Source: Cylindrotheca closterium (lineage: Eukaryota > Bacillariophyta > Bacillariophyceae > Bacillariales > Bacillariaceae). Taken from it: 64,000 nt of DNA. A program made the position numbers and the translations under genes. This document shows, piece by piece, positions 26,672 to 36,417 of this stretch (position 1 is its first letter; every line of letters begins with the position of its first letter). The stretch lies in contig CAKOGP040001758.1 in the NCBI GenBank assembly GCA_933822405.4, positions 550,467 to 614,466 of the forward strand, read 5' to 3'. Below the pieces are notes generated by a model. That model saw nothing but the letters and a program-made list of their open reading frames with translations, was not told where the DNA came from and made no database searches.

Positions 26672-27589
26672 TTATGAATTCCGACTTTCTTCCTTTCGAA
26701 CCCATCGTTCGGCATCACAAAACCCTGCTTCGTAGAGACTTGCTAAGGTTTTGCGCGGAGCAGGACCAACTGCCATTAATCCTAGTTTGGATGCTTGGGC
26801 CATGACATTGTGCTCCAGCTTCGGCGCAATGACATCCTCACTATGAAATCGGCTTGAATCCAATTGGGATACAACTTGTGGGTCATCGCTAAAGGCGAAT
26901 GACGACGGATCTCCAAAGGAAAGTAGATTTGGCAGTTCTTGAGGGCAGACCATGATTTTGATTTCACGATCCACATGGTCTCGAATGTCAGGACACCCAA
27001 ATCGAAATGCAGGCTCCGTAAAGACGCCATCCATGGTTACTTTTGCAATAGGAGATTTTCTCGACCATCCTCTGTTCCATCGTCTTTGTTTCGGGCGGTT
27101 GTGGTCAGTGCGTTCAAGGCCTGAATTCATGTAAACGTTCCATGGTCGATTGCTCGTAAAGTATGGGAACATGCTAGAATCACAAATAGCATTGACGAGC
27201 GATTCTTCGGAATTAAACTCCGTTTCCAATTGAGATGATATCTTAGGATACACTTGAAGATGTGCTAGTCCAACCAAACCTGGTCGTTCTTGAATGGTTT
27301 GGTGAGCGTCTGGACCCAGCAGCCTGTACAATTCCAAACGGAGTCGAGGCATCAATCCACCCGAAGCCAAAAAGAGGGGATTGCAAGAGGAGGAGACTTT
27401 CATGGATGCTTCTAGGGCTTGATGCGATGGGACTTGCGCAGCGTGAGAAGCCACGGCGATGGCACCTGCCGACGAACCAGCGATTGGAGTGTCCTCGTTG
27501 AGAATTCCGTGATAGGCCAAGGATGCCAAGGCACCAAGATGATAGGGAAGTAGAAGACCTCCTGGTGATAAAGAAAATCCAAGTTTCAT
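26672..27589 (-). CDS. Patatin-like phospholipase
   Basis: 305 aa, intronless. An N-terminal glycine loop (SLSPGGLLLPYHLGAL, about 7-22) stands for the oxyanion hole, followed by the nucleophile elbow GSSAGA with Ser40 and the catalytic Asp in MDGVF (D187). These form the Ser-Asp dyad of patatin lipases, which cut acyl groups from membrane lipids. The loop reads PGGLLLPYH, so the usual DGGGxRG arginine is not present, as in some PNPLA-type eukaryotic members. No signal peptide. Substrate unknown. Confidence 0.85.
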   Translation of the reverse strand: MKLGFSLSPGGLLLPYHLGALASLAYHGILNEDTPIAGSSAGAIAVASHAAQVPSHQALEASMKVSSSCNPLFLASGGLMPRLRLELYRLLGPDAHQTIQERPGLVGLAHLQVYPKISSQLETEFNSEESLVNAICDSSMFPYFTSNRPWNVYMNSGLERTDHNRPKQRRWNRGWSRKSPIAKVTMDGVFTEPAFRFGCPDIRDHVDREIKIMVCPQELPNLLSFGDPSSFAFSDDPQVVSQLDSSRFHSEDVIAPKLEHNVMAQASKLGLMAVGPAPRKTLASLYEAGFCDAERWVRKEESRNS

Positions 27590-27879
27590 ATTGTCTATTA
27601 CGTTGTTTTATGGTGCAATCAGAGAGAAGGTGTCAGGTGTCACCGCATGTCATTGATTGCGATATGATTGACAAGATACTAATGATGGCTACAGTTCGTA
27701 CAGAGCTATCTGTAGTCCCATTTGACTGACTCCTTCGAATGGAAAATGCGTCAGCGCAGACAAGAAGTTGAAAGTGAAAGTTTCGTTCATCTCATGATGA
27801 GCTGGCCTCAAGGTTGTTTTCTTGGATGCTAATTTGTTGACACTGCACAAAGTATCACTTTTAGACCACCTTCATCAAT

Positions 27880-28647
27880 ATGATTTCAAACAACGCAGTA
27901 CGCTCCGGCGTGGCGCATCAACAAAGACTGTCGAGAAAGGGAATGCCAATATCAAACAGAACATCAACTTGTATTGTTCGAAAGACATCGACCAACATTA
28001 TTCGCTCATTTGCAGTGCCATCCCACGTGCAATCGCCCTCGACATGGCCACGACACATCTCAAGGAAAACGAATAGCGCTAATTATTTTATTGTGAATCC
28101 GAAATGGCAACCGATTTCATCTCGAAGGTTGTCTTCGTCCACTTCTCCCGCCGAGCGACTCTTTCCGGAAGAACTCAACATCCTCTACGACTCCAAATGC
28201 AATGTTTGCAAATTCGAAATGGATTTTCTAGCCAGAAGAGACGAATCGCTTGCTATGAAAGCATCACAGCCAAGAAAGCTCAAACTGACTGATCTGGAAG
28301 ACGAGAGTTACAATTCCAATGACCCCGCAAACGGAGGTGTAACCTACGCCGATGCCATGGCGTCCATGCATGCCGTAAGACCCGACGGCCAAGTAGTGGA
28401 AGGAGTTGCAGTCTTTTCAGCTGCCTACGATTTGGTAGGACTGGGATGGCTCTTTCGATTCACCGAGTGGCCCATCACCAAGCCCATTGTCCAATGGGGG
28501 TATGATGTGTTTGCAAAGTATCGCACCAGTGTCACCCGAGGGTCCAGTTTGGAATCGCTGGTGGAAGCGTATGAAGCGCGACAGGCATCAAACGAACCAC
28601 CAGCGGACTGTGTCACTTGTAACACCTCTGTTTCCGACAAACCATGA
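27880..28647 (+). CDS. DCC-type (DUF393) thiol-disulfide oxidoreductase-like protein, organelle-targeted
   Basis: 255 aa. An N-terminal extension of about 95 residues rich in Arg and Ser with few acids looks like a mitochondrial or plastid presequence. The family motif follows: LNILYDSKCNVCKFEMDFLA, with the CxxC pair, then the second half GVAVFSAAYDLVGLGWLFRF and WGYDVFAKYR (compare AFxxLWxxLPxxxxL and YxxxAxxR of DCC proteins). C-terminal CVTC may be a second redox pair. The family is thioredoxin-like; physiological partners are unknown. Confidence 0.85.
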   Translation: MISNNAVRSGVAHQQRLSRKGMPISNRTSTCIVRKTSTNIIRSFAVPSHVQSPSTWPRHISRKTNSANYFIVNPKWQPISSRRLSSSTSPAERLFPEELNILYDSKCNVCKFEMDFLARRDESLAMKASQPRKLKLTDLEDESYNSNDPANGGVTYADAMASMHAVRPDGQVVEGVAVFSAAYDLVGLGWLFRFTEWPITKPIVQWGYDVFAKYRTSVTRGSSLESLVEAYEARQASNEPPADCVTCNTSVSDKP

Positions 28648-28944
28648 GGTGTCGACAGGCCTAGCTAGATGTGGCAACCAGCAAGACGAAAAGGCAAATC
28701 AGAAGAACTATGATTGAATATGCATCGGATGGCTTCTTGTATCTATGGTACTGGTACTGGTAGCCTATCTCAAACCAACTTCGATGCATCGAAGAACATC
28801 TTCGATCCTCGCATCTAGGATCGTGGATCGTTGGGATTTGAAAAGGTTGAGTTCATAAAAAACAAGAAGTAGCAGAAAAGCCGCAACAAGTAAAACAAAA
28901 TATACTACTGTACCACAACAGAAATTGAATCAAAACTATTGAAG

Positions 28945-29851
28945 ATGACAGGGAAATTGAGTGGAAAAGTCGCTATCGTCACTGGCGGTACCTCGGGTAT
29001 GGTAAGGCTTTCTTCAACTGCTTCTTTAAAAAGGTTCATAAATGATTTGATACGACATTTTGGCTGACTTGCAGTCGTTGCCATTTGCAGGGCAAAGCCA
29101 CAGCTCTCATGTTCGCGAAGGAAGGAGCCAAGGCAATCGTCCTTGTTTCTCGTACGCAAGCCAAGCTTGAGGAAGTTGCAAAGGAAATTGAAGCGGCTGG
29201 AACCAAGGTCGCCATTGTTGCCGGCGATGTCGGATCTGAAGACACCGCAAAGAAAATGGTGGCTGCTGCAAAGGAGTTTGGGGCTGTTGATGTTGCCTTT
29301 CTCAATGCTGGTATGTACGCTTCAAAGAAGAATACCGAAATTGAAGAATCAGATATTGATGGTGTCTTTAATGCCAACTACAAATCCGTTGCCTGGGGAC
29401 TCAAGCATGTCCTTCCGGCAATGAAGGATTCTCCTGGCAAGGGATCCGTGATTGTCAATACATCTTGCATGGGATCGGTGGCACGTGCAACCTTTGCTGG
29501 ATCGTCCATGTATTCCGCAGCAAAGGCCGGTGCCGACATGCTGGTCCAGTACGCCGCTAAAGGGGCTGCTGAGGATGGCACTCGGGTCAACGCTGTTGCT
29601 CCAGGAATCGTTGCTACCAATATTGCAGACATGGACGAGGAGACTACCAACGGGTGGGCAAAAGGCGCTCAACTGGTTGGCCGTGCCGGAAAATCGGACG
29701 AAGTTGCCAGTGTCGTGACCATGCTTGCATCCGACGATGGTACTTTTTTGACTGGAATGTCATCAAGGTTGACGGAGGCTGGGCTCTCAAGGCCTACTTC
29801 TTTGTTCATTTTATACAAGCTTCGATACAACAAAGAGAGACCACCAAATAG
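28945..29851 (+). CDS. Short-chain dehydrogenase/reductase, with apparent 3' frameshift
   Basis: Exon 1 is 28945..29001 and exon 2 starts at 29091, after an 89-bp GT-AG intron. The join gives the cofactor motif TGGTSGMG (TGxxxGxG). NAG, the catalytic Ser (NTSCMGS) and YSAAK (YxxxK) follow, then PGIVAT. So it is a classical NAD(P)-dependent SDR, FabG-like. Near 29755-29758 the frame breaks: read straight on, the tail becomes an unrelated sequence to a stop at 29903, whereas the +1-shifted frame from 29759 gives VIKVDGGWALKA, the conserved SDR end, with a stop at 29849-29851. One base seems to be missing. This is either an assembly error or a mutant allele. Confidence 0.85.
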
Positions 29852-30743
29852 TGTGATGCACACACATGAAAACAATGTGCATGTTCTTTGTTTTGTAAAC
29901 TAGAGGCTACGAATGTTTGTGAAACTTTTTCAAGGTTGATATAATCGTTTACCTCTCTATTGCTTGACTGTTGGTATCATTAAGATCGGCTTGGTTCTCA
30001 TGGGCTGGAACCCAGCTATCTTTCGTTTGGTACACAACATCGTGTATCCTATTATATCTTCATTTTTGAGGAATCCAATTGATTTCGAAATTGGAGTTTC
30101 AATGGTTCCAGCATTGGATGGGCTTGTTATCCGACCAAGTCAAAGCAACTACACCATCCATCACTCTTCCATTACTTTTACAGCGGTTCTGCTGTCGCTT
30201 TCGCCGGCTCAGCTCAAATGCTACAACCCAAACAAACGTGATGGTTGGAAGCAACCATGGTTCCATGCCGATCATTTGCGATAGTAGGAGAAATAGAAAC
30301 AAAGCGACAACCACATCCTTTAGTTCTCGGCTGATCAAGGTTTCGACATGGTTCTCCCGTCGCTTTTGCCAACCCAGTTCAGATGCTAGAACCAAGACAA
30401 CTGTAACTTTCAGCAATGGTAATGGTTCCATGATGATCATATTCCGACGGTAGAGTAAAAATAATACTGACACATGGTATCTTTTACGCGGTTGGGTTTG
30501 AATTTTGCATCGTGGTATTTTTTCATTGGTTCTCATTTTCGTCGTAGAACGCAGTACTATTTTGTACGTGGAATTTCGAAGAAAACCTGGGCAATCGTGA
30601 ACCTGACAATAGATCAAAATTTCTCTTTTTTTTTGACACTCCCACTCTCGCCTCACAATTTGGAGTTACCAACAATCTCAATTCCTGTTTTTTCTCTCTT
30701 TTGAAAAGTGCTAGTATTCTCTCTTTTCAAAAGTGCTAGTATC
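29852..30743. other. 0.9-kb intergenic region with diverged direct repeat
   Basis: No convincing gene. Two diverged copies of a block of about 115-125 bp lie at about 30180-30295 and 30334-30460, sharing GTCGCTTTxGCCxxCxCAG, ATGCTAxAACC and GGTTCCATGxxGATCAT. Short plus- and minus-strand frames across them are of low quality. The last 50 bp are a tandem repeat listed separately. Confidence 0.55.
30692..30741. repeat. Two tandem 25-bp repeats just before the Hsp20 start codon
   Basis: Units 30692-30716 and 30717-30741 differ at one base (TTTTGAAAAG against TTTTCAAAAG) and end two bases before the ATG at 30744. They would lie in the 5' leader or core promoter. Confidence 0.9.
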
Positions 30744-31340
30744 ATGAAGTTCATTGTTCCCTCTACAATCCTTGCCCTCGCCTCTACCACTGCTGCCACG
30801 GCCGATGCCTGGAGCATGGCAGGGGGACCCTACTTTACTACCAAACAAGTTTATCTTACAGATCCAGCCGCCATGATGCAACGCCAACGTGCCTTGGCCA
30901 ATCGCTTCTTGGATCGTCATCAAAAAATCATGGCCTCTCCGCGCTACGAACTTGTGGACAATGAGGAAAAGTTTCAACTCTCAGTCGACGTGCCCGGAGT
31001 CAAAATGGATGACATTGACGTGAGTTTGGAAGATGGATATTTGACCGTGAGCGGACAGCGTTTGTCTTCCAGTGATGAATCTCGCTCCACATCAAAGTTT
31101 TCGCAGACCTTTTCGTTGGATCCAGCAGTGGATGTCGATCAATTTACCGCCAACTTGGACAATGGGGTGCTCGTCGTGGCAGCACCCAAGGACATCAAGC
31201 GCATCGAAGAGAACATCGTTCGAATTCCAGTAATCCAAGGCAAGAGCGGTCCACTAGAGGACAACGGGGAGGTGGAGGTGAAAAAGGCTGCCAAGGAGGA
31301 ATCACCCGAAACCTTGGATCTTGACAATGCATCCGCGTAG
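30744..31340 (+). CDS. Small heat shock protein (Hsp20) with signal peptide
   Basis: Start set at the ATG (MKFIVPSTILALASTT), giving 198 aa with a signal peptide cut near TADA|W. The alpha-crystallin domain spans about 70-155: YELVDNEEKFQLSVDVPGVK, VSLEDGYLTVSGQR, SQTFSLDPAVD, and the closing GVLVVAAPK. A VRIPV motif (I-x-I type, used for oligomer formation) and a Glu/Lys-rich tail follow. It is a holdase chaperone, here for the ER or another secretory compartment; the usual small Hsps are cytosolic. Plastid import is less likely because no Phe is at the cleavage site. Confidence 0.9.
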   Translation: MKFIVPSTILALASTTAATADAWSMAGGPYFTTKQVYLTDPAAMMQRQRALANRFLDRHQKIMASPRYELVDNEEKFQLSVDVPGVKMDDIDVSLEDGYLTVSGQRLSSSDESRSTSKFSQTFSLDPAVDVDQFTANLDNGVLVVAAPKDIKRIEENIVRIPVIQGKSGPLEDNGEVEVKKAAKEESPETLDLDNASA

Positions 31341-31528
31341 TTGCTTGGCGCATGATCTTGTTGACATCGCCCTTCATTCCTGATCGCGAAGGAATGATGA
31401 TTTACAATAGATGATAATTCCATAGGTGTGCATAGGTAGACTTGTAATTTCTCTTTCTCTCTTGCTAGATCGAATAAATGAATCCATCAGATATCGTTTG
31501 TAGCCAGTCAGTCAGTCGGTCAGCCACT

Positions 31529-32233
31529 CTAGTCCTCGGCAACTCGTCCTTGTGCCGTAATGATTCCCATTTCCCTCAGTTGCGAGGTCATTAACGCTTG
31601 TTTGGTATCGTCATCACCTCCACCTACATCGCCAGAAGGTACAGACATGGATTCCACCTTGCACATGGCCAAATCATGGGAGCCGCAATCAATCAAATCA
31701 CCCACCAGCCGAACTTTTAAATAGTGAACGCAGCCAGGCAATACTTGAATCGACGACGATTCTTCCTCGTCATTATTGGTTTCTGCTGAAAATGGAATCC
31801 ATGGCATCCCCAACCCGGCACATTTTTCTTGCTTGTTCACATCTCGGGTGGAAGACCCTCCCAATACCTTGACTAGTGTGGCATGTTTTGGTGCCAACAG
31901 TTGCAAGACACCTTCACCACTGGAAACAAATTGCTCGTGGGTCCAGGTTCCCTTGTAGAGTCCAAGAGCCCAAATGCGATCCGGTCGAATGCTAATGGGA
32001 GACGCATAGGTCAAAATGTTCATGCCCGTTTGGCCGCCATTCTTGTGACAATACGTGGCCAGACTGTAGGTTGGAACGTCCAACAGAGGTGGAACGGTGG
32101 TGGGTTGCAAATGACATTCGGTTGGCAAATGTTCGGACGACGACGATAGAGCAACGACGACTCCAGAACTGCTGTTTGTCTTTATTAGACTACCAATAAA
32201 GAAGCAAAGAAAGAGAGTGTATATGGACCGCAT
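31529..32233 (-). CDS. Flavin-reductase-like (FMN-binding split barrel) protein, secretory or plastid
   Basis: 234 aa. Starts with a signal peptide (MRSIYTLFLCFFIGSLI). The fold elements fit flavin-reductase-like proteins: YSLATYCHKNGGQTGMNILT, YASPISIRPDRIWALGLYK, then a beta-rich half with AGLGMPW and VHYLKVRLVG. Members bind FMN and act as flavin reductases or as oxygenase subunits. No NAD(P)-binding domain is seen, so electron source and partner are unknown. Confidence 0.75.
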   Translation of the reverse strand: MRSIYTLFLCFFIGSLIKTNSSSGVVVALSSSSEHLPTECHLQPTTVPPLLDVPTYSLATYCHKNGGQTGMNILTYASPISIRPDRIWALGLYKGTWTHEQFVSSGEGVLQLLAPKHATLVKVLGGSSTRDVNKQEKCAGLGMPWIPFSAETNNDEEESSSIQVLPGCVHYLKVRLVGDLIDCGSHDLAMCKVESMSVPSGDVGGGDDDTKQALMTSQLREMGIITAQGRVAED

Positions 32234-32594
32234 TTGATAACCACAGATATATAATATACTCGTATGCGTCAGGAAATAATATATTGCAGTGGTTGAAGTG
32301 GCTGCGTTTGTGGATTTGGTTTTGGTTGTATGTTTTGCGTTTGTCAGTAGTCGACTGAGTCAACTTTGCCACCGTGTTCAATCGTGGTGGGGAAAATGAG
32401 CAGCTGAGCATTTTTCACCGCTTCGCCGTTCTCATGTGAATTTAGAATACAAATATAATCATCATCAAAGAACGAAAGAAAAAAAATATAACGAGCGTTT
32501 GGTGCCCATAACAGCACGATAAAAAGGCCGAGGCAAATACACATAAAATTTGTTCTGTGAAAGTAGAACTAAAGACTCGTTGAAGTAATCAAGC
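32234..32594. other. Divergent intergenic region
   Basis: 361 bp between the flavin-reductase-like gene (leftward) and the F-box/ankyrin gene (rightward), AT-rich, with an A-run near 32480. It should hold both promoters. No gene or repeat seen. Confidence 0.45.
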
Positions 32595-34598
32595 ATGGAC
32601 TCAACAACAAGCATGTGGTTGGTAGAACCAGCACCACTGAATCCGGACTTTGCTCCTTCTGTCTTTGTGGAAGATTTGGAAGATGAGAACGATTGGACCT
32701 TTGAGGAGTCTCAAGAAGTAGAAGAAGAATCATCGGAATTCAAGGGCGTTGGCAGTTTGGTCGATCAAAACAACATAATGTCGTTTAGTGGCATTCCTCC
32801 AATTCCTCCGCCATCGTCATTGCATCCAGCAGTATCTATGGGAATGCACAAGGTTTCTTCATGTTACTTTTCTATTGGTTCTCATGAATCCATGGCCGAT
32901 TTGTTGTCCAGCAAACAGCAGCAACAACAGCAGCAAGACGACGCCTACACGTCTTGTCAATTCTTTGATCTGTCTTCGGACGATCATGGAGACAGTCGAA
33001 CCATTCCATTCGATTCAACGAGTCAAGGTGGTGATGATTTACTCTATCATGATATACTGATGAATGTCTTCACCTATCTAGATGCTCAATCTCTTGCCTC
33101 CTTTTCGGAAACGGCACGGCGGCCTAATTTTGAAGTCTTTTACTTTTTGCAACTACAATTGCAACGATCCTTGTTGGTGGATCATGTCGTCGTGTCATCC
33201 AATCATCATCACCATCACCATCATGATCCATTGACAGCTATTGCCGGATCCGCTATATTGTCCAGGTTGGCAAAACTGGACCCGTCCCAAGCCCAAGCCA
33301 TTGTGGAGGATTACCTCCAGTCGAATTCCACTCTAAGACGAATGCCACTGTCCCACAGCATTGCCTATATGCGACATTTTTTGCAACGGCAAGGCTTTCA
33401 TCATCAATTTCCAGAGGGATCCCCCTCGCAAGCCTTGGCGTCGGCTGCTTTACTAGCGACGGTCGTAGGAGCTGCCTACTTGGGCGGAGAAATGCCACAG
33501 GCTTTGTCGAGTGGAGAAGTCCCCAATTTGCTATTTCGATTTGGGTTTGTGGGCAGTCTCATGGGTGCGGCACACAAAATGTCGGATGGGGAGGGTGTTG
33601 GTGGCAAGAGAGAGGAAAAGAAGGAAGACAACAATGACCGACAAGAAAGCACCACAACGCCCCAACAAGAACCAGCAACAGCTCAATTTCGTTTTCCATC
33701 TCTATTTGAAATGAAGGAAACGTTGACAGCAACTCTAAGGGATGGCAAACATTATGCCAACAACCACAATCACAACAACAACAACAACAACAACAACCGC
33801 CCATCAGCAAGGAGTACTACAACTACTGACGACACGAAACGTCCCATGCTCTCCAATCCCTATGACCACTACCATGAAGGAGGAGAAGAAGAAAAAGGTG
33901 AAGAAAAAGTGGACTTGGTGGATGAGAATAGTACTGATGAAACCGCCATCGCCGATCCAAAAGAACCACGCAAAATGCCCAGTGGTTGCATGGGTGCTTA
34001 TTCACGAGCCATTCAATCCGCCACTGGATCCATTGTCGACATTGTCAAGCAGGGACGAAAGAATCGATTTGCGACCATGAACACCAGCGAACAAGCCCGC
34101 AATGTGGCTACTCTATTGGATGCCTGCTCGTTGAATGAGGGATTGTCTACGGTCCAGGAATTGAGTCACTGCATGGATTTGGATGCCTTTTATGTGGGAT
34201 CGGATGGTTCGGAAACTTGTGCCTTGCACACGGCAGCCTTTCATGGGGCATCCAAAGTGGTGGACTTTTTGCTGCAGGGAATTGACGATGCGGATGCCAG
34301 TCGGGATGGTGGACTGTGTTTGGTGGATTGTCGGGACAGCAACGGCTGGACGGCTCTGCACTTTGCGGCGGGGTCCAATTCGGTCGAGTCGGTGCAAGTC
34401 CTGGCGAGACATGGCGCCAAATTGTCATTGGAAGCCAACAATGGGTACTCACCAGTTCAATGGGCTAGGAGGTTGTCCAATGATGAAGTAGAAGAAGCCC
34501 TGACGGAACTCATGCAAAACGAATCGAATCAAGGGTGGAGATCCCAGCCACTGACCAGCTTGGCGAATCGTTTCTTTTCGTTGATTCCATCGCGGTGA
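32595..34598 (+). CDS. F-box-like and ankyrin-repeat protein
   Basis: 667 aa, intronless. An acidic N-terminus and a Gln run (about 108-114) come first. Residues about 148-188 (LLYHDILMNVFTYLDAQSLA) look like an F-box, which would bind Skp1 in an SCF ubiquitin ligase. A run of seven His (204-210), an alanine-rich helix, an Asn/His-rich stretch and a Glu/Lys stretch follow. The C-terminal 130 residues hold about three ankyrin repeats (CALHTAAFHGASKVVDFLLQ, GWTALHFAAGSNSVESVQVL, GYSPVQWARRL). The role would be substrate recognition for ubiquitination; substrates are unknown. Homopolymer lengths probably vary between alleles. Confidence 0.8.
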   Translation: MDSTTSMWLVEPAPLNPDFAPSVFVEDLEDENDWTFEESQEVEEESSEFKGVGSLVDQNNIMSFSGIPPIPPPSSLHPAVSMGMHKVSSCYFSIGSHESMADLLSSKQQQQQQQDDAYTSCQFFDLSSDDHGDSRTIPFDSTSQGGDDLLYHDILMNVFTYLDAQSLASFSETARRPNFEVFYFLQLQLQRSLLVDHVVVSSNHHHHHHHDPLTAIAGSAILSRLAKLDPSQAQAIVEDYLQSNSTLRRMPLSHSIAYMRHFLQRQGFHHQFPEGSPSQALASAALLATVVGAAYLGGEMPQALSSGEVPNLLFRFGFVGSLMGAAHKMSDGEGVGGKREEKKEDNNDRQESTTTPQQEPATAQFRFPSLFEMKETLTATLRDGKHYANNHNHNNNNNNNNRPSARSTTTTDDTKRPMLSNPYDHYHEGGEEEKGEEKVDLVDENSTDETAIADPKEPRKMPSGCMGAYSRAIQSATGSIVDIVKQGRKNRFATMNTSEQARNVATLLDACSLNEGLSTVQELSHCMDLDAFYVGSDGSETCALHTAAFHGASKVVDFLLQGIDDADASRDGGLCLVDCRDSNGWTALHFAAGSNSVESVQVLARHGAKLSLEANNGYSPVQWARRLSNDEVEEALTELMQNESNQGWRSQPLTSLANRFFSLIPSR

Positions 34599-34823
34599 AG
34601 CAAGAAAGAATACTGGAAATGCTAACATGTATATATTTTAAAATAGTATTGTAAGACTAGTATTAATACTAGGACGATACACTTGAGATTTGTTTTTATG
34701 GACATACTGTAAATTTGAAAATACGAACCGATAAAAAGGAAGGGAATAAAACTGAAGAAGTACTATTTAGAAGAAAACTCACGACACAACATCACAATTT
34801 TGCAGAAGAATAAAACGGACGCA

Positions 34824-36092
34824 ATGGAGGGCAACGAACATAATTGCTCAGTTGAGGAACTCATTGATAAGGGCATCACCTATTATTATCAAGAAAACTA
34901 TCAGAAATCAAAGGAGATTTTTAAGAGAGCGTTGGGGATACAATCGAAAGAGTTCGGCGATGATGATCTTTCTGTGGCTTCGACACTCCTCTTGATTGGA
35001 AAAGTTCTGATGACGGAACGAAAGTCGGATGAAGCTTTAGAGAAATTAAACAGAGCACTCGCCATACGTATGAAAAAATTGGGAAGACATGATGATACGG
35101 CAGAAGCCTTTGCGGAAATTGGCAGTCTCCTTCTATCACAAGACGACGACAAAAAAGCCGAACCAATGTTCCGGAAAGCTCTGGATATCAAGCGAGAAAT
35201 TCAGCCTAAGAATCACTATGACGAGGCGCACCTGTGCCAACTTCTAGCGGACTCGTTGAGAAAGCAAGGTAAATATTCAGAAGCAACCAAGGTACTCAAA
35301 TTCCAACTTGCGACACTGCTGCAAGTGCATGGGGAAGACCACCCCGGTGTCATACTTGCGTATCAAGGCATTGCGAAGCTACTAAGCCTTCAAAATAGGT
35401 TAGGCGATGCTCTTCAGATAATTGATAGAGGGATTGAAATTTGCAAACGATTGCAACGGCTGGGAGACTTCGAAATACGTTTCCTTGGAGGAACTTTTCA
35501 ATGTAAAGGCCATATACTATGCGAACAGGGTAACTTTAAAGCTGCAACGGAGGCGTTCAACAAAGTTCTCTTGATACAAAAGGAAACGATAGGTGAAATG
35601 CACCACAGTACAGCCCAGACCTATGAATATCTGGCACTAACATACGACGGACAAGACATGATAGAAGATGCCATTCAGTCGTACGCGAAAGCCATCAGCA
35701 TTTCTCGAAAGGTGCCTTGCAATCATCATCCCCACACAGAAGAGCTTGTGCGTTCCCTTGACTTGTTAGAGCGCGAGAAAAATGCGAGCTCGCTGAACGA
35801 ACAGGGATTGGCAATGAGAGCGAAAGGCAATTCTGAAATGGCGATACAACTCTTCCAAGAGTCACTTGATATTTACAGGAAAATCTCTATTACCAATCCC
35901 AATGTAGCAGCAGTGTACGAGCATATTTCGTCAATCAAAGTTGACCAGGGCTTGCTGGAAGATGCCATTGCAGCGAGTGCAGAAGCACTCAAAATTCGTC
36001 GAAGAGCGGATGGTGACGATAACGCTGACACGAAGCGACGCATGGAAGAGCATAGATCTTTGCTACGCCGTCTCGTAGCGAATCGGAGCTAA
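34824..36092 (+). CDS. Tetratricopeptide repeat protein (kinesin-light-chain-like)
   Basis: Start set at the ATG at 34824 (MEGNEHNCSVEEL), giving 422 aa. Nearly all of it is TPR helices of about 42-residue spacing, the kinesin-light-chain or NPHP3 type (ALEKLNRALAIRMKKLGRHD, AEPMFRKALDIKREI, AIQSYAKAISISRKV, AIQLFQESLDIYRKI). No catalytic domain, signal peptide or membrane helix. It is a protein-binding scaffold; diatoms carry many such genes. Partner unknown. Confidence 0.9.
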   Translation: MEGNEHNCSVEELIDKGITYYYQENYQKSKEIFKRALGIQSKEFGDDDLSVASTLLLIGKVLMTERKSDEALEKLNRALAIRMKKLGRHDDTAEAFAEIGSLLLSQDDDKKAEPMFRKALDIKREIQPKNHYDEAHLCQLLADSLRKQGKYSEATKVLKFQLATLLQVHGEDHPGVILAYQGIAKLLSLQNRLGDALQIIDRGIEICKRLQRLGDFEIRFLGGTFQCKGHILCEQGNFKAATEAFNKVLLIQKETIGEMHHSTAQTYEYLALTYDGQDMIEDAIQSYAKAISISRKVPCNHHPHTEELVRSLDLLEREKNASSLNEQGLAMRAKGNSEMAIQLFQESLDIYRKISITNPNVAAVYEHISSIKVDQGLLEDAIAASAEALKIRRRADGDDNADTKRRMEEHRSLLRRLVANRS

Positions 36093-36417
36093 GCGTGGTG
36101 CTTTCTTTCGTTGTGGTGTTGATGAAACGAATACGTATCCCCTGAATCGAATGTGTACACGCAATGCAATTCTCAATGCCACGGAATCAGTCCAGCAATC
36201 TAGTAAAAACTTTTCACCTGCTTCCTTTCGAACGAGGGTACTGAATATAGTTAGTAGTAGTTGGTGAGGGAAAATGACATCCAGACTCTTTTGTTTGGGG
36301 GTGATTGATGATTCCGATTTGGGGGATCGCCGAAAGGAAAACCGTTAAATCGGATGATTTCAAAAATACGGTATCGTGTATTAGAAACCCACAACAAGCA
36401 AATTGGTCAACGAAGCC
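36093..36417. other. Intergenic region
   Basis: 325 bp between two rightward genes (3' UTR of the TPR gene and promoter of the glycosyltransferase-like gene). No gene, RNA or repeat seen. Confidence 0.4.

Noticed and set aside
30541..30600. Heat-shock element upstream of Hsp20 (GGAATTTCGAAGAA)
   Set aside because: The nGAAn/nTTCn blocks have the wrong spacing for a proper element.
30099..30656. 185-codon open frame on the minus strand
   Set aside because: It runs across the diverged repeat and the Hsp20 promoter and shows no protein motif.
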